From Sympetrum striolatum (lineage: Eukaryota > Arthropoda > Insecta > Odonata > Libellulidae), in NCBI GenBank assembly GCA_947579665.1, contig OX388345.1, forward strand, positions 70,609,454-70,673,453: a stretch of 64,000 nucleotides of DNA, read 5' to 3'. Shown here piece by piece: positions 11,061 through 22,962 of the stretch. How positions within the stretch are numbered: position 1 is the stretch's first letter; each line of letters opens with the position of its first letter. The position numbers and the translations under genes were made by a program. Below the pieces are notes generated by a model, which did no database searches, was not told the DNA's origin, and saw only the letters and a list, made by a program, of their open reading frames with translations.

Positions 11061-14000
11061 CCCCCCTCCGGATGTGATGGTGTTTTCAGCTGTATACCTT
11101 ATCGCCCAAGGTTATGTGCGGCATGGTGGATTGAGAGCGTGGTGTCTCGCCGAGGAATTATTTTGAAACCGCGCGAATCCTGGATTTCGGTGCTCGCTTC
11201 GCAGTTGTTTCGGATTATCAGTGTTGGAATGCATGTGCTTGTGGATGGGGAGGATGTTGCTAAACAGTCCTTGGAAGTTGTGTCTCAATGTTGTTGGAAC
11301 GTGTGATGAACTGGGAGATACCGCATATGCCCTTTATGGTTGGCATTTTATGGATTACGGTATCTGATGATCGGAATGCCCGTTCCGGAGGATTTGGCGG
11401 AATTCTCAGGGGGCCTTTTTGATTACGGTGTGCGGTCCGTCGCTGAGGCGGCGGCAGCTGGACGTCACGTCTGCAAGTTCCCGTCGTGAGCATGCGAGGT
11501 TGGAGTGGATTACGAGGATGAGGGGGGCCTCTTCGGCAGGCAGCCCCTCCAAGCAACCAGGAGGAAGAGGAATAGACCCAGGAAAAGAAAAGGGGGGCGA
11601 AGGGGGTTCTTGTTGTGTTTGTGTGCGTGGGTGCAGGAGGCACTCTTCTGGGGGCAGGTAGAAACGCGATAGAGGGGCCATGGAAGGCCCGTGAAAGAGT
11701 GGACCTCTTCAATACCTTCACCTTTTCGAGGGAAAGGAGAAAGGTGCACGCGGTGATGGAAGGGCAATACATCCTCGGTGGGCGTCAATTTTTTATTGCC
11801 TCGTCACCTTCGCAAAGATGATGGAATTGCTGCACTAAAGTGGAAGCTCCCTCATTTTTTGCGCCCTCCGAGTCCTATTTGCCGCTTGGGAATGATTGCC
11901 AAATCTCAGGTGGAGGACTGTTCTCGGTGGATATTGAGTCACTGAAATGGATGTTATAGCTGATACGGTTGCCACCATGCAGTATCAATGAGAGGTCTTG
12001 AGATCTGCAATCCAGGTCTTCCAGTCCAGTATTCCTCGTCGGCATGAAGTTGTCGGATGACCAGCGAAGATGACGTACTCTCATCCACCTTTCGGCGTGG
12101 GCTTTGATGAAATCAGTGGCTATTTATTCGTCCAATTTATATTTTGCGTGTGGGAAGAGGGACTTGGTACGTCGCAATAAGATGGCCAGCGTGGTGTTTT
12201 TGCCAGCGAATTCCACGCGCGGCATGCCATCCTCAACCGGAATTGTTTTTGTGTACTCCACTGCCCTTGTGCTACATGCGGTGTGCGTTTCTCGGACGTC
12301 ACACTTGAAGTAGATGCTTCAGAGGATTAGAGATTTACCAGTGCAATTTTAATTCGGTGGAAGATGTCATTCATGGATTGCTCACCTGGATGTATCTTCA
12401 ATGGCATTAAAGTATTGCCGTTTCGAAGATTCGGCAGCGAAAATCAGTGGCCCATGTCCCTTCCCCTTTATTTGCATGGTCTGATTTGTTTTCTTGTGTT
12501 TTTGTTATTTCAATGCCTGTTTTGTGTTTCGTTTCTTATAATTGAGATTTTTTCAGGATTATTATCTATTGATTTGTTTACCGTGCTCTATTGGGGTTCG
12601 GCTTGGTTAATAACTTTGGATGCCTTCGTCCATTTGAAGTTTGCTTACCCAGTTTATAAATGTATTCATCACGCAATGATTTTGCTGGTGATCTATATTC
12701 CTTTACAGTCGATATCTAACTGTTATGAATTATCATGGAAAGATTTATGTTTCTTCTTAGTTTTATCATCATAGAGCCATTTTGCTTAAAACTTTTTGAG
12801 CACAACTTCACATTTTTTATTTTTTCACTTTCCGGTGGAACTCTTAACAAATCTATTATAGGTAAAATCTTCATTCCAATACACATGCTGTTCAGTACCG
12901 GCATCAAATGTTAGGTCATCCTTAATCAACAATTAACACGCTGCCGTAACTATTGACCTTTTCTCGTTACTTTTCAACAATATTGGCTCTCATTGTGACT
13001 GAATAATCTTCCTTAATTATAGCAGCCAATAACCTAAAGCGTATTATTATAGATTGCTTTCAATATTTATTTTTGTCTGACGCCTTTATAGCTTTTCCAG
13101 AAGTCAATTTATTGACTATTTATTGCGATGGAAGATCTAGACTGATGCAACGAAAACCCCCTCTTCCATATCGATTTTTCATTTATAAAAATGTTTGTTT
13201 GGATATAATCAGCAGCTCTAACGGAAAGCTACAATCAAAGCATTTCTGTGATAACTCTACATATAAGGAATTTTTTCGGTAATATGGCATTTTCACAGTC
13301 CTTTGAGTGTAATTAAGTCATTATTATTGTTACTAATCTAAAATAGGTATTGCCCTTAACTGTCTATCCTGGTATTTAGCACAGATTGATAACATTTTGC
13401 GGCTATATGTCCTATGCGAAAGATATGAATTACTTTTGACGTTTGAGTAGAGATATACCGTGGAAAATATTTCCATTACAGTGAGGTGGTAACTTTGATA
13501 GCAAATTGGAAACCTGTTACGGGGTGCCTGCAGCATTTTGATGAGACATTTGACCGTCGCATAGCGCTGCAAGCGGATGTGATTTGTGCCTCAAACGTAC
13601 CGAGTACGATTCACACCCAATCCGTGGTGAAACAACTTCCTTTGTGATGAATCACAATTCAGTGCCTTTGTGTGGGAGGTCTGGTATTCCGGAAAAAAGT
13701 GGGGAAACGTTTTTCGCAAAATGCTGCGAATGAGGGGAGAGATGACGCGCCCCTTTCAACTCATGCCTACCTGTTGATAAAAGCCACGCCGCGGCAACAC
13801 ATGTCATATCGGAGGGGAGACTCGTATAAGCAGTCATGTGTTTCACCAAGTCCATAAACCCTCTCAACTTTGATCGTACGTTGCCCATACAAAATGCGTC
13901 GCGGTTGAGCTCGTTTGAATTATTTTTTTGGTGTAGAGAATTCCTAATCCTTAACGCGTAAATATAAGTGGAGGATTTCTTTCTGTGGTTTTTCGATTCA

Positions 14001-14512
14001 TTTTTTTATGATATGTCCTCTCCAACACATTAAATATTGAAATTTAATCATCCTCACTGTTAGTCAAACATTTCTAACGTTTTTTCTTTCACAATATTGA
14101 TTCTTTCACGTTTATAATTTATTAATATTTTTCCGTCCTGGTATTTTGGAGCCTACAGCCGCTTGATTACAATTTTTACAAATTAAATGAAATCTTGGAA
14201 ACACTTTTTCCCTCCTACGTAAATTCTTGCAAAATGGCAATGAGTGACTAGGGTGAAAAAAGTTTCGTTCTATACCATAAATACTATGAGCTGGTGTAGT
14301 CATTTCAGGTTTTATGGGAAACAAAAGAGGCGATGACATTTTTATTTCCAATATCCTTGCCAACAATATCAAATTAAGATTTTATGAACTATCAAAGCCA
14401 CTTTTATATCTCTTTGGATTCATTTTAAATAGTTTCGGCGTCGATTGTTGTTCTCCAGTCTTACGATTGTTGTGAGGTGGTCGTCACAATTGTGGAAACC
14501 ACAGAGTCGAGC
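10952..14512. other. GC-richer then AT-rich non-coding DNA (possible intron)
   Basis: 11060-12340 keeps a higher GC content than most of the window and shows overlapping open frames on both strands (up to 170 codons on the minus strand at 11260-11772). These are proline/arginine-rich, shift frame freely and lack domains, so they are read as by-products of composition. 12340-14512 is AT-rich; a frame at 12364-12774 (+) is hydrophobic and T-rich and unlikely to be real. If the exon at 10909 is real, this is the start of its intron. Confidence 0.4.
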
Positions 14513-14606
14513 ATGATTCTTGAAAATAACGTTATGTTACCAAAACATTGTCGACTATATGCATTATGTTCAAATCTGAAGTTTTAACAATGAATCCTGG
14601 GTGTCT

Positions 14607-14869
14607 GAAGGGACAGGTCAAACTAATGGTGGTGAATAAGAGGTAACAGAAGTATTTATAATATCCAAGAAAAAGGAAGGACTTGGGATGAATATCAAAA
14701 ATCGAATAAAGAATGATTCTTGAAAATAACGTTACTTTGCAAAAACATTGTCAATTGATTATTCTTTAACTGTATTTTGTATTCATCGCAAGTGCTACTT
14801 TTGTTGTTGAAATTTTAGATACCTCTTAAACCACTTTATTCACCATCATTAGTTTGACTTGCCCCTTAA
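14607..14869. repeat. Inverted-repeat element, about 263 bp
   Basis: Arms 14607-14650 and 14823-14869 are reverse complements with few mismatches over about 40 bp, centred on GTCAAACTAATG and its complement. The interior is AT-rich without coding. In addition, ATGATTCTTGAAAATAACG is duplicated exactly at 14513 (outside the arms) and 14713 (inside), with weaker similarity for a further 20 bp, so an old 200-bp duplication overlaps the element. Confidence 0.6.
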
Positions 14870-16493
14870 GATACCTAGGTAAAGACGCCTCCATTGATTG
14901 TTATGCCCTGAGGCGGAAGCCTAACTTTATAGTCCCAGAAGCAGGCCCTAGATGGAGCTCAGTGAATGGAAAAATATTGGGGTGCAAAATCCTAAAGCAC
15001 TAGCTCGCATTTAAAGCATCAACACTTGTGCTGTTGATTTCCGTTGCTACCATAAATTCCGCCTCTTTCCTTATTAGTTGCAGGATATTTCACACACTCA
15101 CTTTCCCTTTTCCCGCGGCATTTACAGCGGACGAGATGCAGATCTGAGCCTAAAAAATGCCGAAACGCGGCGAATGTCGTCACACTGACCTCCATAATCC
15201 CTTCACGCGGACAATTAAATTTATCTCCCCCCCACAATCTCCGTGTTTTACTTCTCTGCCCTTTTGGGGCGAGAGATTTGTCATTCCCTCACATGCGAGG
15301 GAGAGATTCCGTCGCATGACAAAGTCGACGAGATTTGTCGACATTAAAATGTCATTGGAAGTGATCTCGTTTAGCTAATCCGTGGCTCGTGAATCCCCAA
15401 TGGCGGCTCGCGTGACCGGTGATGCACGATGGAGACATTTGCGGTGCACGCCTGTGTCTTCCTGGGTTTTGAGTGCCTTCGTCTTGTGGGAGATCCATTA
15501 ATCTCTGGAGAAGGTGATGACTCTTGGGAGTCGCGAATTGCCGAACCGAAATACGCGTGTATGCGAACATGGGGTACAAAACTGTTCGCTTGTACCTGCG
15601 TCGGATTCAGAATTATTGGATCCCCGAGGCGACAATCAACTCGCCTTTTCATTGTTGACTCTGTCGACGTAAGCTTCAATAATGGGAATCAATTATTGCG
15701 AAGTATTTTTGTGTTAGTTTAATCATTTAAAAAATTTAATTGTTTTCCATTAAATTTGAAGATCTTTAGTAAGGCTAGATTGAGACTGTAAAAATTCTTC
15801 TCCTATCTAACCTTTCGTCAGTGATATGAAAAACATAAGCAATGTGTAGGTGAATAGAGATAGAGAGGAAAAATTTTCTGTTTTTATTCCACCCACTTCT
15901 TTGTCGGTTTTCACCCCCTATGTGGGCTTCTTTTTTGTCAATCTTTAGTTGCAATGATTATTTTCCTACAGGCGGGCCCTTTCATATTTTCATTGGTCTC
16001 CGTAAATATTTGAACTACGTAGAATGTTAGGTGGAGATGATTCCCACATGGGCCTAACTAAGGTCCATATTTACTTTAAGTTGCGACTATCTCTAGTTGC
16101 TCGATTTTTGATTATCTCATAAGCAACATTATTGATGGGTATTTCATGTAATATTTTCTTTACAACCGATTTTAGCAGAACATCGTTAAAGTCATTATTT
16201 TGTTCGAATAATCTATAAATGTAATTAATAGTTTACTCGATTTTAATTTGAAAATAGTATTCGGTGTTGAAACAAGAATCTGCATATTTCTTTTCCTTTT
16301 AATGGACTGCTTTTGTGACAATAGCTTTCGATTTCATTTCGCAAAAGAAAATGTTTGTTAGCGAAACGAATAATCAACATCACTGATATTTCTTACGGAA
16401 ACTGTGTACATTGTAGACATTACATGCAAGGATGAGGGGGAAAAAGTAGCTTAGCACTTCTAAGTTTTCACCTCAAAACCCACGGATAAGCGG
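14870..16493. other. Non-coding DNA with a GC-richer patch
   Basis: 15010-15680 is GC- and CpG-richer. It contains a 97-codon ATG-started frame at 15429-15722 (+) and overlapping minus-strand frames. None shows a domain, and all three readings are similarly open, so composition explains them. The rest is AT-rich with no recognised repeat. Confidence 0.4.
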
Positions 16494-16641
16494 AAGTGAA
16501 AAGTAACAGCATGGCCGGGACTGGAACCCAGGTCTCCCGCTTTCCTGGCGAGTATTCCAATATGTGTATACCAGAATACCAGCTCGAATACCTTCACGGA
16601 ATATCTGGGTCCAAGTCCCGATCATGTCGCTATTTTCACTT
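16494..16641 (-). mobile_element. Palindromic element with tRNA T-arm-like ends, copy 1
   Basis: The ends 16494-16531 and 16605-16641 are inverted repeats of about 37 bp. Each runs from AAGTGAAAA at the tip to GGGACT(T)GGA(A)CCCAG at the inner edge. The inner part resembles a tRNA T-arm with its Pol III B box (GGTTCCAGTCC) and is present in both orientations. The core reads, on the minus strand, GGTATTCTGGTATACACATA then CCAGGAAAGCGGGAGACC. A second, diverged copy lies at 17939-18047 in the opposite orientation. It could be a MITE/foldback element or a SINE-derived inverted dimer; no coding capacity. Confidence 0.6.
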
Positions 16642-17805
16642 ATTTCCAACCTAGGTCGTAGATATATATGCGAATGTGAAGACTTCGACAGACGAGCATT
16701 AAAACGTAGCAACCCCTTAAGTTCAGAACCCTCGCATGATTGAGTAGTGTATTCACAAGCAGCTGCTTACTTAAGCAGACCGCATGGAAAACATTAGTCG
16801 AAGAGAAGGGAAACTTCGTCTCTCAGGGAAAACTCTTTCCCGATCCGACTTCGCCCAAGTCCTCTAGCTCCCCTCGCTTAGCCTAGACGACTAATTAGAA
16901 GGAGCATAATTTAAGGGGAGTAATCCAATTACCACCGAGGACGTTGCTCTCTCTCTGTTGAGGTGACGACGATCTTTCCCCGCTGTTTATTGCTTCTTTC
17001 GAGGAAGAGGAAGTCGTCTCTGTATGCCCTTTCATGAGGTTCGATTGCTTCGTGGGTATTATTTGTTCCCTCTCTCCTGAGAGATCTCTCGAGATCAGTG
17101 TATCCCTTTGAGATATCGCCTCGGGATAGAATGGGCCCATTCCCTTCTAACCTGAGATAACCGTATCTACCGACTAGGATCTGATACTTTTTTTCCTTCC
17201 GAGAACAGAAGTTCATTTTCACCCTGGGCTGAAAGTTAGTAAGGGAAGCAATGGCGCCACCATTACTAAGGTAGTAAAATAGGAACTTCCCGAATTTATA
17301 GGAACATCTGGAGCCCAGATAGGATATTCAATTCTGGAGGTAAAAATTCCGGGAATTATTTTAATTCAGGTGCCTAAGGTCCCAGGAGACTTTCTCGTAG
17401 CCAAAAGAAAAGACGACTGAAATTTGCAGGGTTGTCATAGTTACGAGGACAATGTTCAAATTACTATAAGCCTTAACTAGTGAAGTAATAAGATATCCAT
17501 CAATAACGCCTATACCTGTTATGAATAAAATAAGAAAGGATTAATGATTGTTGCCAAAACATTAGCGTTACGTATTCAACCCCTATATTGAGTGTATTTG
17601 GGTGGACATAGATTGACAGTTTGTGACAAATGTGACTATAATGAGCAAAACTTACGGCTTTAATACGAGGGATAGGAATTCGTACATAGGAAATTGCCGT
17701 TTCGTAGCGGTTGCAATTCTTCCCATTTAATTCTCAACTGGGGGCCCGCTGCAAAAATAGGCTTCGATGGAATTTATGGTGGAGGTGATTGACTGGTGTC
17801 TGATG
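16642..17805. other. Non-coding DNA, nothing recognised
   Basis: 16780-17230 is slightly GC-richer with a 97-codon minus-strand frame (16929-17222) that is basic and low in complexity and matches no family known to me. The rest is plain AT-rich sequence. Confidence 0.45.
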
Positions 17806-17852
17806 TCCATATAAGGTGTAAAATATATATATATATTTACACCTTATATAGA
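17806..17852. repeat. 47-bp palindrome with an AT core
   Basis: GTCCATATAAGGTGTAAA on the left faces TTTACACCTTATATAGAC on the right across a run of alternating T and A. The arms pair over about 17 bp with one mismatch. Such AT-cored palindromes are prone to cruciform extrusion and instability; no element family was identified. Confidence 0.7.
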
Positions 17853-17938
17853 CATACATACATATATATCAAGAATTGCCGTGTATATATGTAATCATTA
17901 CAATGCACGATTCAATACCTATAGCCAAGGATAAAGAG

Positions 17939-18047
17939 AAGTGAAAAATATCGACGTGACTGGCACCTGGTCTCTCAATATCCAGGCTTATATGGATATC
18001 TACCCAGGAAGCTGAAGTGGACCCGGTTCCAATCCAGTCACTTTTTT
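17939..18047 (+). mobile_element. Palindromic element with tRNA T-arm-like ends, copy 2
   Basis: Left end AAGTGAAAAATATCGACGTG matches the tip of copy 1 read on its minus strand. The right end has GGTTCCAATCC (B-box-like), then CAGTCAC and a T-run. GTGACTGG near the left end and CCAGTCAC at the right form inverted repeats. The core ATATCCA...TGGATAT can form a stem, and TACCCAGGAAGC aligns with CGCCAGGAAAGC of copy 1. It is more diverged and about 40 bp shorter than copy 1. Confidence 0.55.
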
Positions 18048-19370
18048 GTTGTACCATTATATTACACTTGTCATATACCATAATGCCATATGCGTTATAT
18101 TATGTATGATATTTTTAGACGTGGTCATCTACCTGGTCTTAGGCGCCTCTGATATTCCAAAACCGCCCCTGTTTCCTTGGAAACCTTCTTTTCCATTCAT
18201 CCGCGTGGGTTTCGTTATTACTTGGCAGTTTCCGTGTTTATTTTCGGGGTTCCTTTCTGTCCGGTTATGGAAATGCTCTCCACTTTGGTAGTGGGGGTTA
18301 ATTTGCGAGTTGAATTGCTTTTTACGATCTTACGCTTCATTTCCTCGCCCTGTTTGCCTTCTGAATTATGTCATCCAGAGTTTATTCCCCCTCCGTGTGA
18401 GAGAACTCTCAAAGAGTGGTTTACATCCGGCTGTTCCTTTTTCGGTCATTCATTCCAAGGGGTTTTGCATATGCGAATTGGTTTTTTCGCGAGTATTCCA
18501 TTGAGTGTGGGAGTCTGATACAAGGTTATTGGTTTAACGGTCGCATGGAGGATTTTAAATGGGAGACTGTACTGACTGTGAACCGAAACTCTTGCTATTT
18601 GGAGAGTGTCCACAGGTCTGCCGCAGAAGAATTTGTGATTTTTTCAGTAGGGTTAATTTACACTATTGAATATTAATGTTTTTATTGTAATTTATGAGGG
18701 ATTAATGGACATGGCCGATATTTATGGTTCATATGTAAGGTATATTATGTCATTATTTACAGAAACCCAAAAGTCTCCATAATTTATATAATTTATATAC
18801 TTGCTATACGTCATATGTTGCATTCTATTTCTATTCCAATTTTTCATGCCGATTATTGATTATTTAGGAAATACCTTGATAAACTTTGGGGAAAATATTT
18901 ATTCAATTGATAAAATTTTTATAATTCAACGAAAGGATTTTTATTGCAATGGCATAATGAAGGATGTTGGTGTTCGTATAATAAATTAGGGATAAAAAGT
19001 GAGTTTATGTTATAACGTTGGTATTTAATCTCCCTGTATATCATACATTTCTTATGGAATCCAATCAACTTATTCTACCAGCTGAGAAAATTGTTTCTGC
19101 TGGAAAAACTAGTTTGCAATCATTTCATTTTATCACATATACCCCTTTCCTTTTCATGTTGTATTTTAGTTTGTCATCCGATCGAAATATACGAATAAAA
19201 GCATATTCGTTTTCTCAGTATCATATGATTGTCTCGAGTAAAGCTTCCGTACTATCATTAAAATACCATAAAACCACAGAATATTTTAGGAACATATTCA
19301 CTCTCCTTATCCTCCCCTCAAAATATTGTAAAAATCTTGTATACATTGAAAACATATTTCCGAAGCTAGG
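18048..19370. other. AT-rich non-coding DNA
   Basis: Open frames at 18177-18518 and 19018-19377 (+) are T-rich and hydrophobic with no domain. The latter ends just before the hammerhead motif but shows none of the reverse transcriptase or GIY-YIG motifs of a Penelope-like protein. Confidence 0.4.
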
Positions 19371-19406
19371 CACCTGAAGATAACTCGCGAGTTGAAACCG
19401 GTCGTG
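19371..19406 (+). ncRNA. Hammerhead ribozyme motif of Penelope-like type
   Basis: All core elements of a type I hammerhead with minimal stem III appear in order: CAC (stem I, 5' strand, 19371-19373); CTGAAGA (19374-19380, matching CUGANGA); a stem II of AACT/AGTT closed by CGCG; GAAA (19394-19397); a loopless ACC/GGT stem III; C at 19403 as the cleavage-site nucleotide; and GTG (19404-19406) pairing with the first CAC. Hammerheads with tiny or loopless stem III are characteristic of Penelope-like retroelements and related retrozymes, where they are thought to act as dimers. One nucleotide at the base of stem II is unpaired, so activity may be weakened. No associated protein remnant was recognised, so this is probably a solo copy of the terminal repeat. 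Confidence 0.6.
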
Positions 19407-22400
19407 AAGTAAAACCTTTCATGTGGAAATTACCAACTCTTCATTTTATTTCATTATCGCATTCTACTAAGTAAGGCTAGAACACATTGATTACTGTAGT
19501 AACTTACTTGATGCATTAGAAGTAAGAGTACAAATAGTATCTTTCTCACAACATTCGAGGCTACCTCTAAGTTTTTTTTTTCATTTTGTTTTAAATATTT
19601 TGCTATTGTTTTCGTTCTTCATATACTCCTATTTCTAAAAGTGCATTAAATATCATCACTTGATCTGTAAGCTAACGTCGCCAGCCCTTTTTCCATGATT
19701 GAATAGAAATATAAACAGTTCTCGGAAAAAACGCAACTTATCTTAGGGGTCAACTTTCATAATAAACCTTTCACCATAAACATGCACCGTGAGCAACAGT
19801 GGTCGGTATCCATCATGGCCAAGCAGACTGTCCTTATCTCATCGGAGAAGAGGAGACCCATTCTAAAAAGATCCCCGAGAGGAAAACAACCCCTTTTTAT
19901 TCTCTTTGGAGCAGTTTCGCTCGTCATCCCCCAGCATTATCACTCCATCTCTCCCTCCCTTTCATTCAAAGTATCCACTAAAACCCTCCGCCACCTCCAG
20001 CTAAGCAAACATCTTCCGAAGACTTTTTACCCTCTCCTCCACTATTTTCCTGGAAGACGGACGCCAGCGCCTCAGACGGACAGAGGCGTGAAACAAGTAG
20101 ACGCCTGAAGAGGAAAAAAAAGCTTTTTCGGCGTCCGACAGCGATTTTTCATTTCCCCATGGGAATGCAGGAGGTACGAAGTTTTGGATGCCTGAACTCC
20201 TAACTTCGTAATGTGATTTTAAAAAATCTCAGTGTATGTTTTCCCCTCTTCCATCCCACCTTGTGAGGACGTAGGTGACGAATTATTTACGTTTCAAGTC
20301 TGTAGTCTGCAGCTGTCAACTTCGGCAGTTTTTCATCGTTAGGAAAGTAGGATCCCATGAGTTCAAGGGTTCCGTTGAAATTCGGTTATGTTGAGGATGT
20401 TTACTTAAAGTTGGGACTCATTCGATGTTCTAATGCTGAAATATGAGCTGACTGCAACAACTGTTGTACGCCAAATGTTTAGTTCTAATATATTCATCTC
20501 AAACTTTGTGAGGATAAAAATCACTCTCCATTCAGGTAACGTAATTATTTCCCTTACTGATCCCAATATGTCAATTATTTTTAAAGGCTAGACTCCTCGA
20601 CTGCTGGTAGTTTTTACTTCTATTAAGATCAACTATGAGTTGTTTACAGAGCTAATTTGACTATGATAGCTGTCCTTTTTATCCAATAGCCTCTAGACTG
20701 CTAGCAAACCTGTTGATCCTTGAATTCCTCTATATGACTATTCCTCGTATTACTACTGAAGTTTTTTGTCCACTTTTCTTCTCCTATTTATCCATTTGTT
20801 TTCATTGATCCCTCAAATTCCCGTTAATTCATCATTACACGTAAGGGGAGCACACGTCATCGCGGCTGAATATTTCGGATCATTATGCTCTATGTTAACA
20901 TTAATCAGTTGGGTTAGCTGACGTAACTCAGCTTGATGATGGCTATTAGATGCTGAAAGTGATAGTGAGGAAAATTAAGTTGAGTAAAAGTTAAGTCTTT
21001 CCGTTTCTTATTCCCCCTAACATAAGTTTTAGTAACTCCTCTTTTATTTTCTTCAAACGTTCAATAGTTTGACTCTCTAACTCTTTCCTTTAAATTTCCC
21101 GTTGGGATTTATCTTCTTTACCTTGCATTTTACGAACTAATGACTTTGTATTTATCACGATTATTTTTTATATTTGATTTATAGAGGACAAAATTTAGTC
21201 TGCTGCTCTGGAAATTTTTAGTTAAAACACATGTTAAAGTAATTTTGATCGGTATTGCTGTCACTTTGATTAGCTTCCATTAACTCGATAATTTACTTTG
21301 TATAAGTCTTCCATAATCACTTTTCGTAATTACACAAGTGCTTTTCCACAGTAGATTCTATAATAATAACACCAGATTCGCAAAGAGCAAATATGAGCAA
21401 CCTACATTGTGCAAAATATTGGAACTGGTAGAACACGGCCTTCTTTGATTCTAATCATAGGTTCTCAAAGTGGACCCCCATGGGTTAATGTAGATTTAAT
21501 GGGGGATGTCCATGCCTGGGAGAAAAGTAATGGAAGACCAAGATCTTTTAAAAGTTTAGTGAGTGTTTAATTAGAGTTTTTAGAAGCCAAATATCCCATT
21601 TTCAAGTATAATATAATCAAATGGAAACAAGATATTGCTTTTTAACAGATAAATTCTATATTAGGCAAGCTTGGGGGTCCACCAAAAATTAAAAGGGGTC
21701 CACTGAAAAAATGTTTGGAAAACTGTTGTGGTAAAATACACTGTTAGCCACCGCACTCTGAATCGAACCCCATTCGTCCTCCTATCGTAAAAAGAAAGTG
21801 AAATTGAAAGCTCATGGCCCCTGAATGCATAAGCGTATATTATCAGTATAGCAGAGTCTCTGACACTTCTTGGTAAAAATTTTCCTGCAGAAAAACACTC
21901 CATCTTGAGCAACACCTAAACATATTTCGCTAGATATTAATGTGTGTACTTTAATTGTAAGAGCCAGATCACTTGTAACATCGGGCAAATTTCTCCACGA
22001 GTGTACCAAAATCTAGACTAGAAAAGAGCTCATGTCCAAGGTCCATAAGCTTTCAATTTCACTATACGTGGTGATGCGATTTCAAATTGAATCTTAAAGG
22101 ATTCATTCTCCATTCCGAAAAAACGCATCGATTGGCTTAAGGTTTGCAAGCACAGCGCCACGCCGGCGGGCGTTGTTTGGTGCGTGGGTGCGAAGTAACC
22201 GCCGCCGCTGCGTTTTATTGCGTCTGCAGCGAAGAAGGGGTGTGGCGGAAGATGGAGCAGCGGGCGAATGTTTGCCCGTCGGAGCAAGTGTGTGCCCGGG
22301 GCGGGTGGCGGTAAAGGGTTTTTGAGGGGCAAAAGGGGGTTCCGGTAGGTGAGAAGTCCCTTTGTCGCGGGGACAATGGATCCGGAAGGCCGACCTAGGG

Positions 22401-22910
22401 CCGCTTTTCCAGGAATCGGTTGTGTTTAAAGGGTACCCACCTTTTTCCACGGGAAAGGGTTCTAATTCAGCCTGAAGGTAGGAACGGCGTGGAAGCCGCT
22501 TTGGACGCTTGTCAAAAGTTGTGAGGGTTTCCCTCTTTACACGGTTTCCGTTGGGGTTTGCAGGAACGATTGAGCTGAGGCTACTCTTTAGTATAGCTAA
22601 TCACCGAGGACGGTACTTGGAACTAGGGCCGTACTCTTCCATTCCCTATCTGTTCCTTTCAAAGTTGAGATGTATCAGTAAAATCTTACGTAGGTTACTC
22701 AGGATATTGTATAAGAGAAAGCGTAACTAGGTGAAACCTCATAACAATGAATATATTTACTTCGCGAAGATAAGCGAAAAACACTATTACTATAACGCAA
22801 GAATAAATGAGAAATTAACTTATTGAACTGTAGTAGTAATTAGGTTATTTTGCTTTGGAAAGTAAACATCTATTATTTCTCCGAATCTTTCAAAATCATG
22901 TTCCTTACTC
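19407..22910. other. Non-coding DNA with GC-richer patches
   Basis: 19780-20110 and 22150-22500 are GC- and CpG-richer. They carry overlapping open frames on both strands (for example 22030-22332 and 22103-22450 on the minus strand) of proline/arginine-rich character and no domain. The remainder is AT-rich with no recognised repeat. Confidence 0.4.
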
Positions 22911-22962
22911 GACATGGTAGTACCACTAATTCAGCAATACAAATTTACGCTCGAATCCTACA
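22911..22962 (+). repeat. 52-bp dispersed repeat, copy 1
   Basis: GACATGGTAGT, ACCACTAATTCAGC and AAATTTACGCTCGAA recur in order at 24210-24263 with only a few differences. The CTCGAANCCT end is weakly reminiscent of a Pol III B box, but no tRNA fold was found. The family is unknown. Confidence 0.65.

Noticed and set aside
11260..11772. 170-codon minus-strand open frame
   Set aside because: Several overlapping frames on both strands are open at once and the translation is low-complexity and Pro/Arg-rich.
16473..16712. 79-codon minus-strand frame
   Set aside because: It coincides with the palindromic T-arm-like element; the open frame is a by-product of that repeat.
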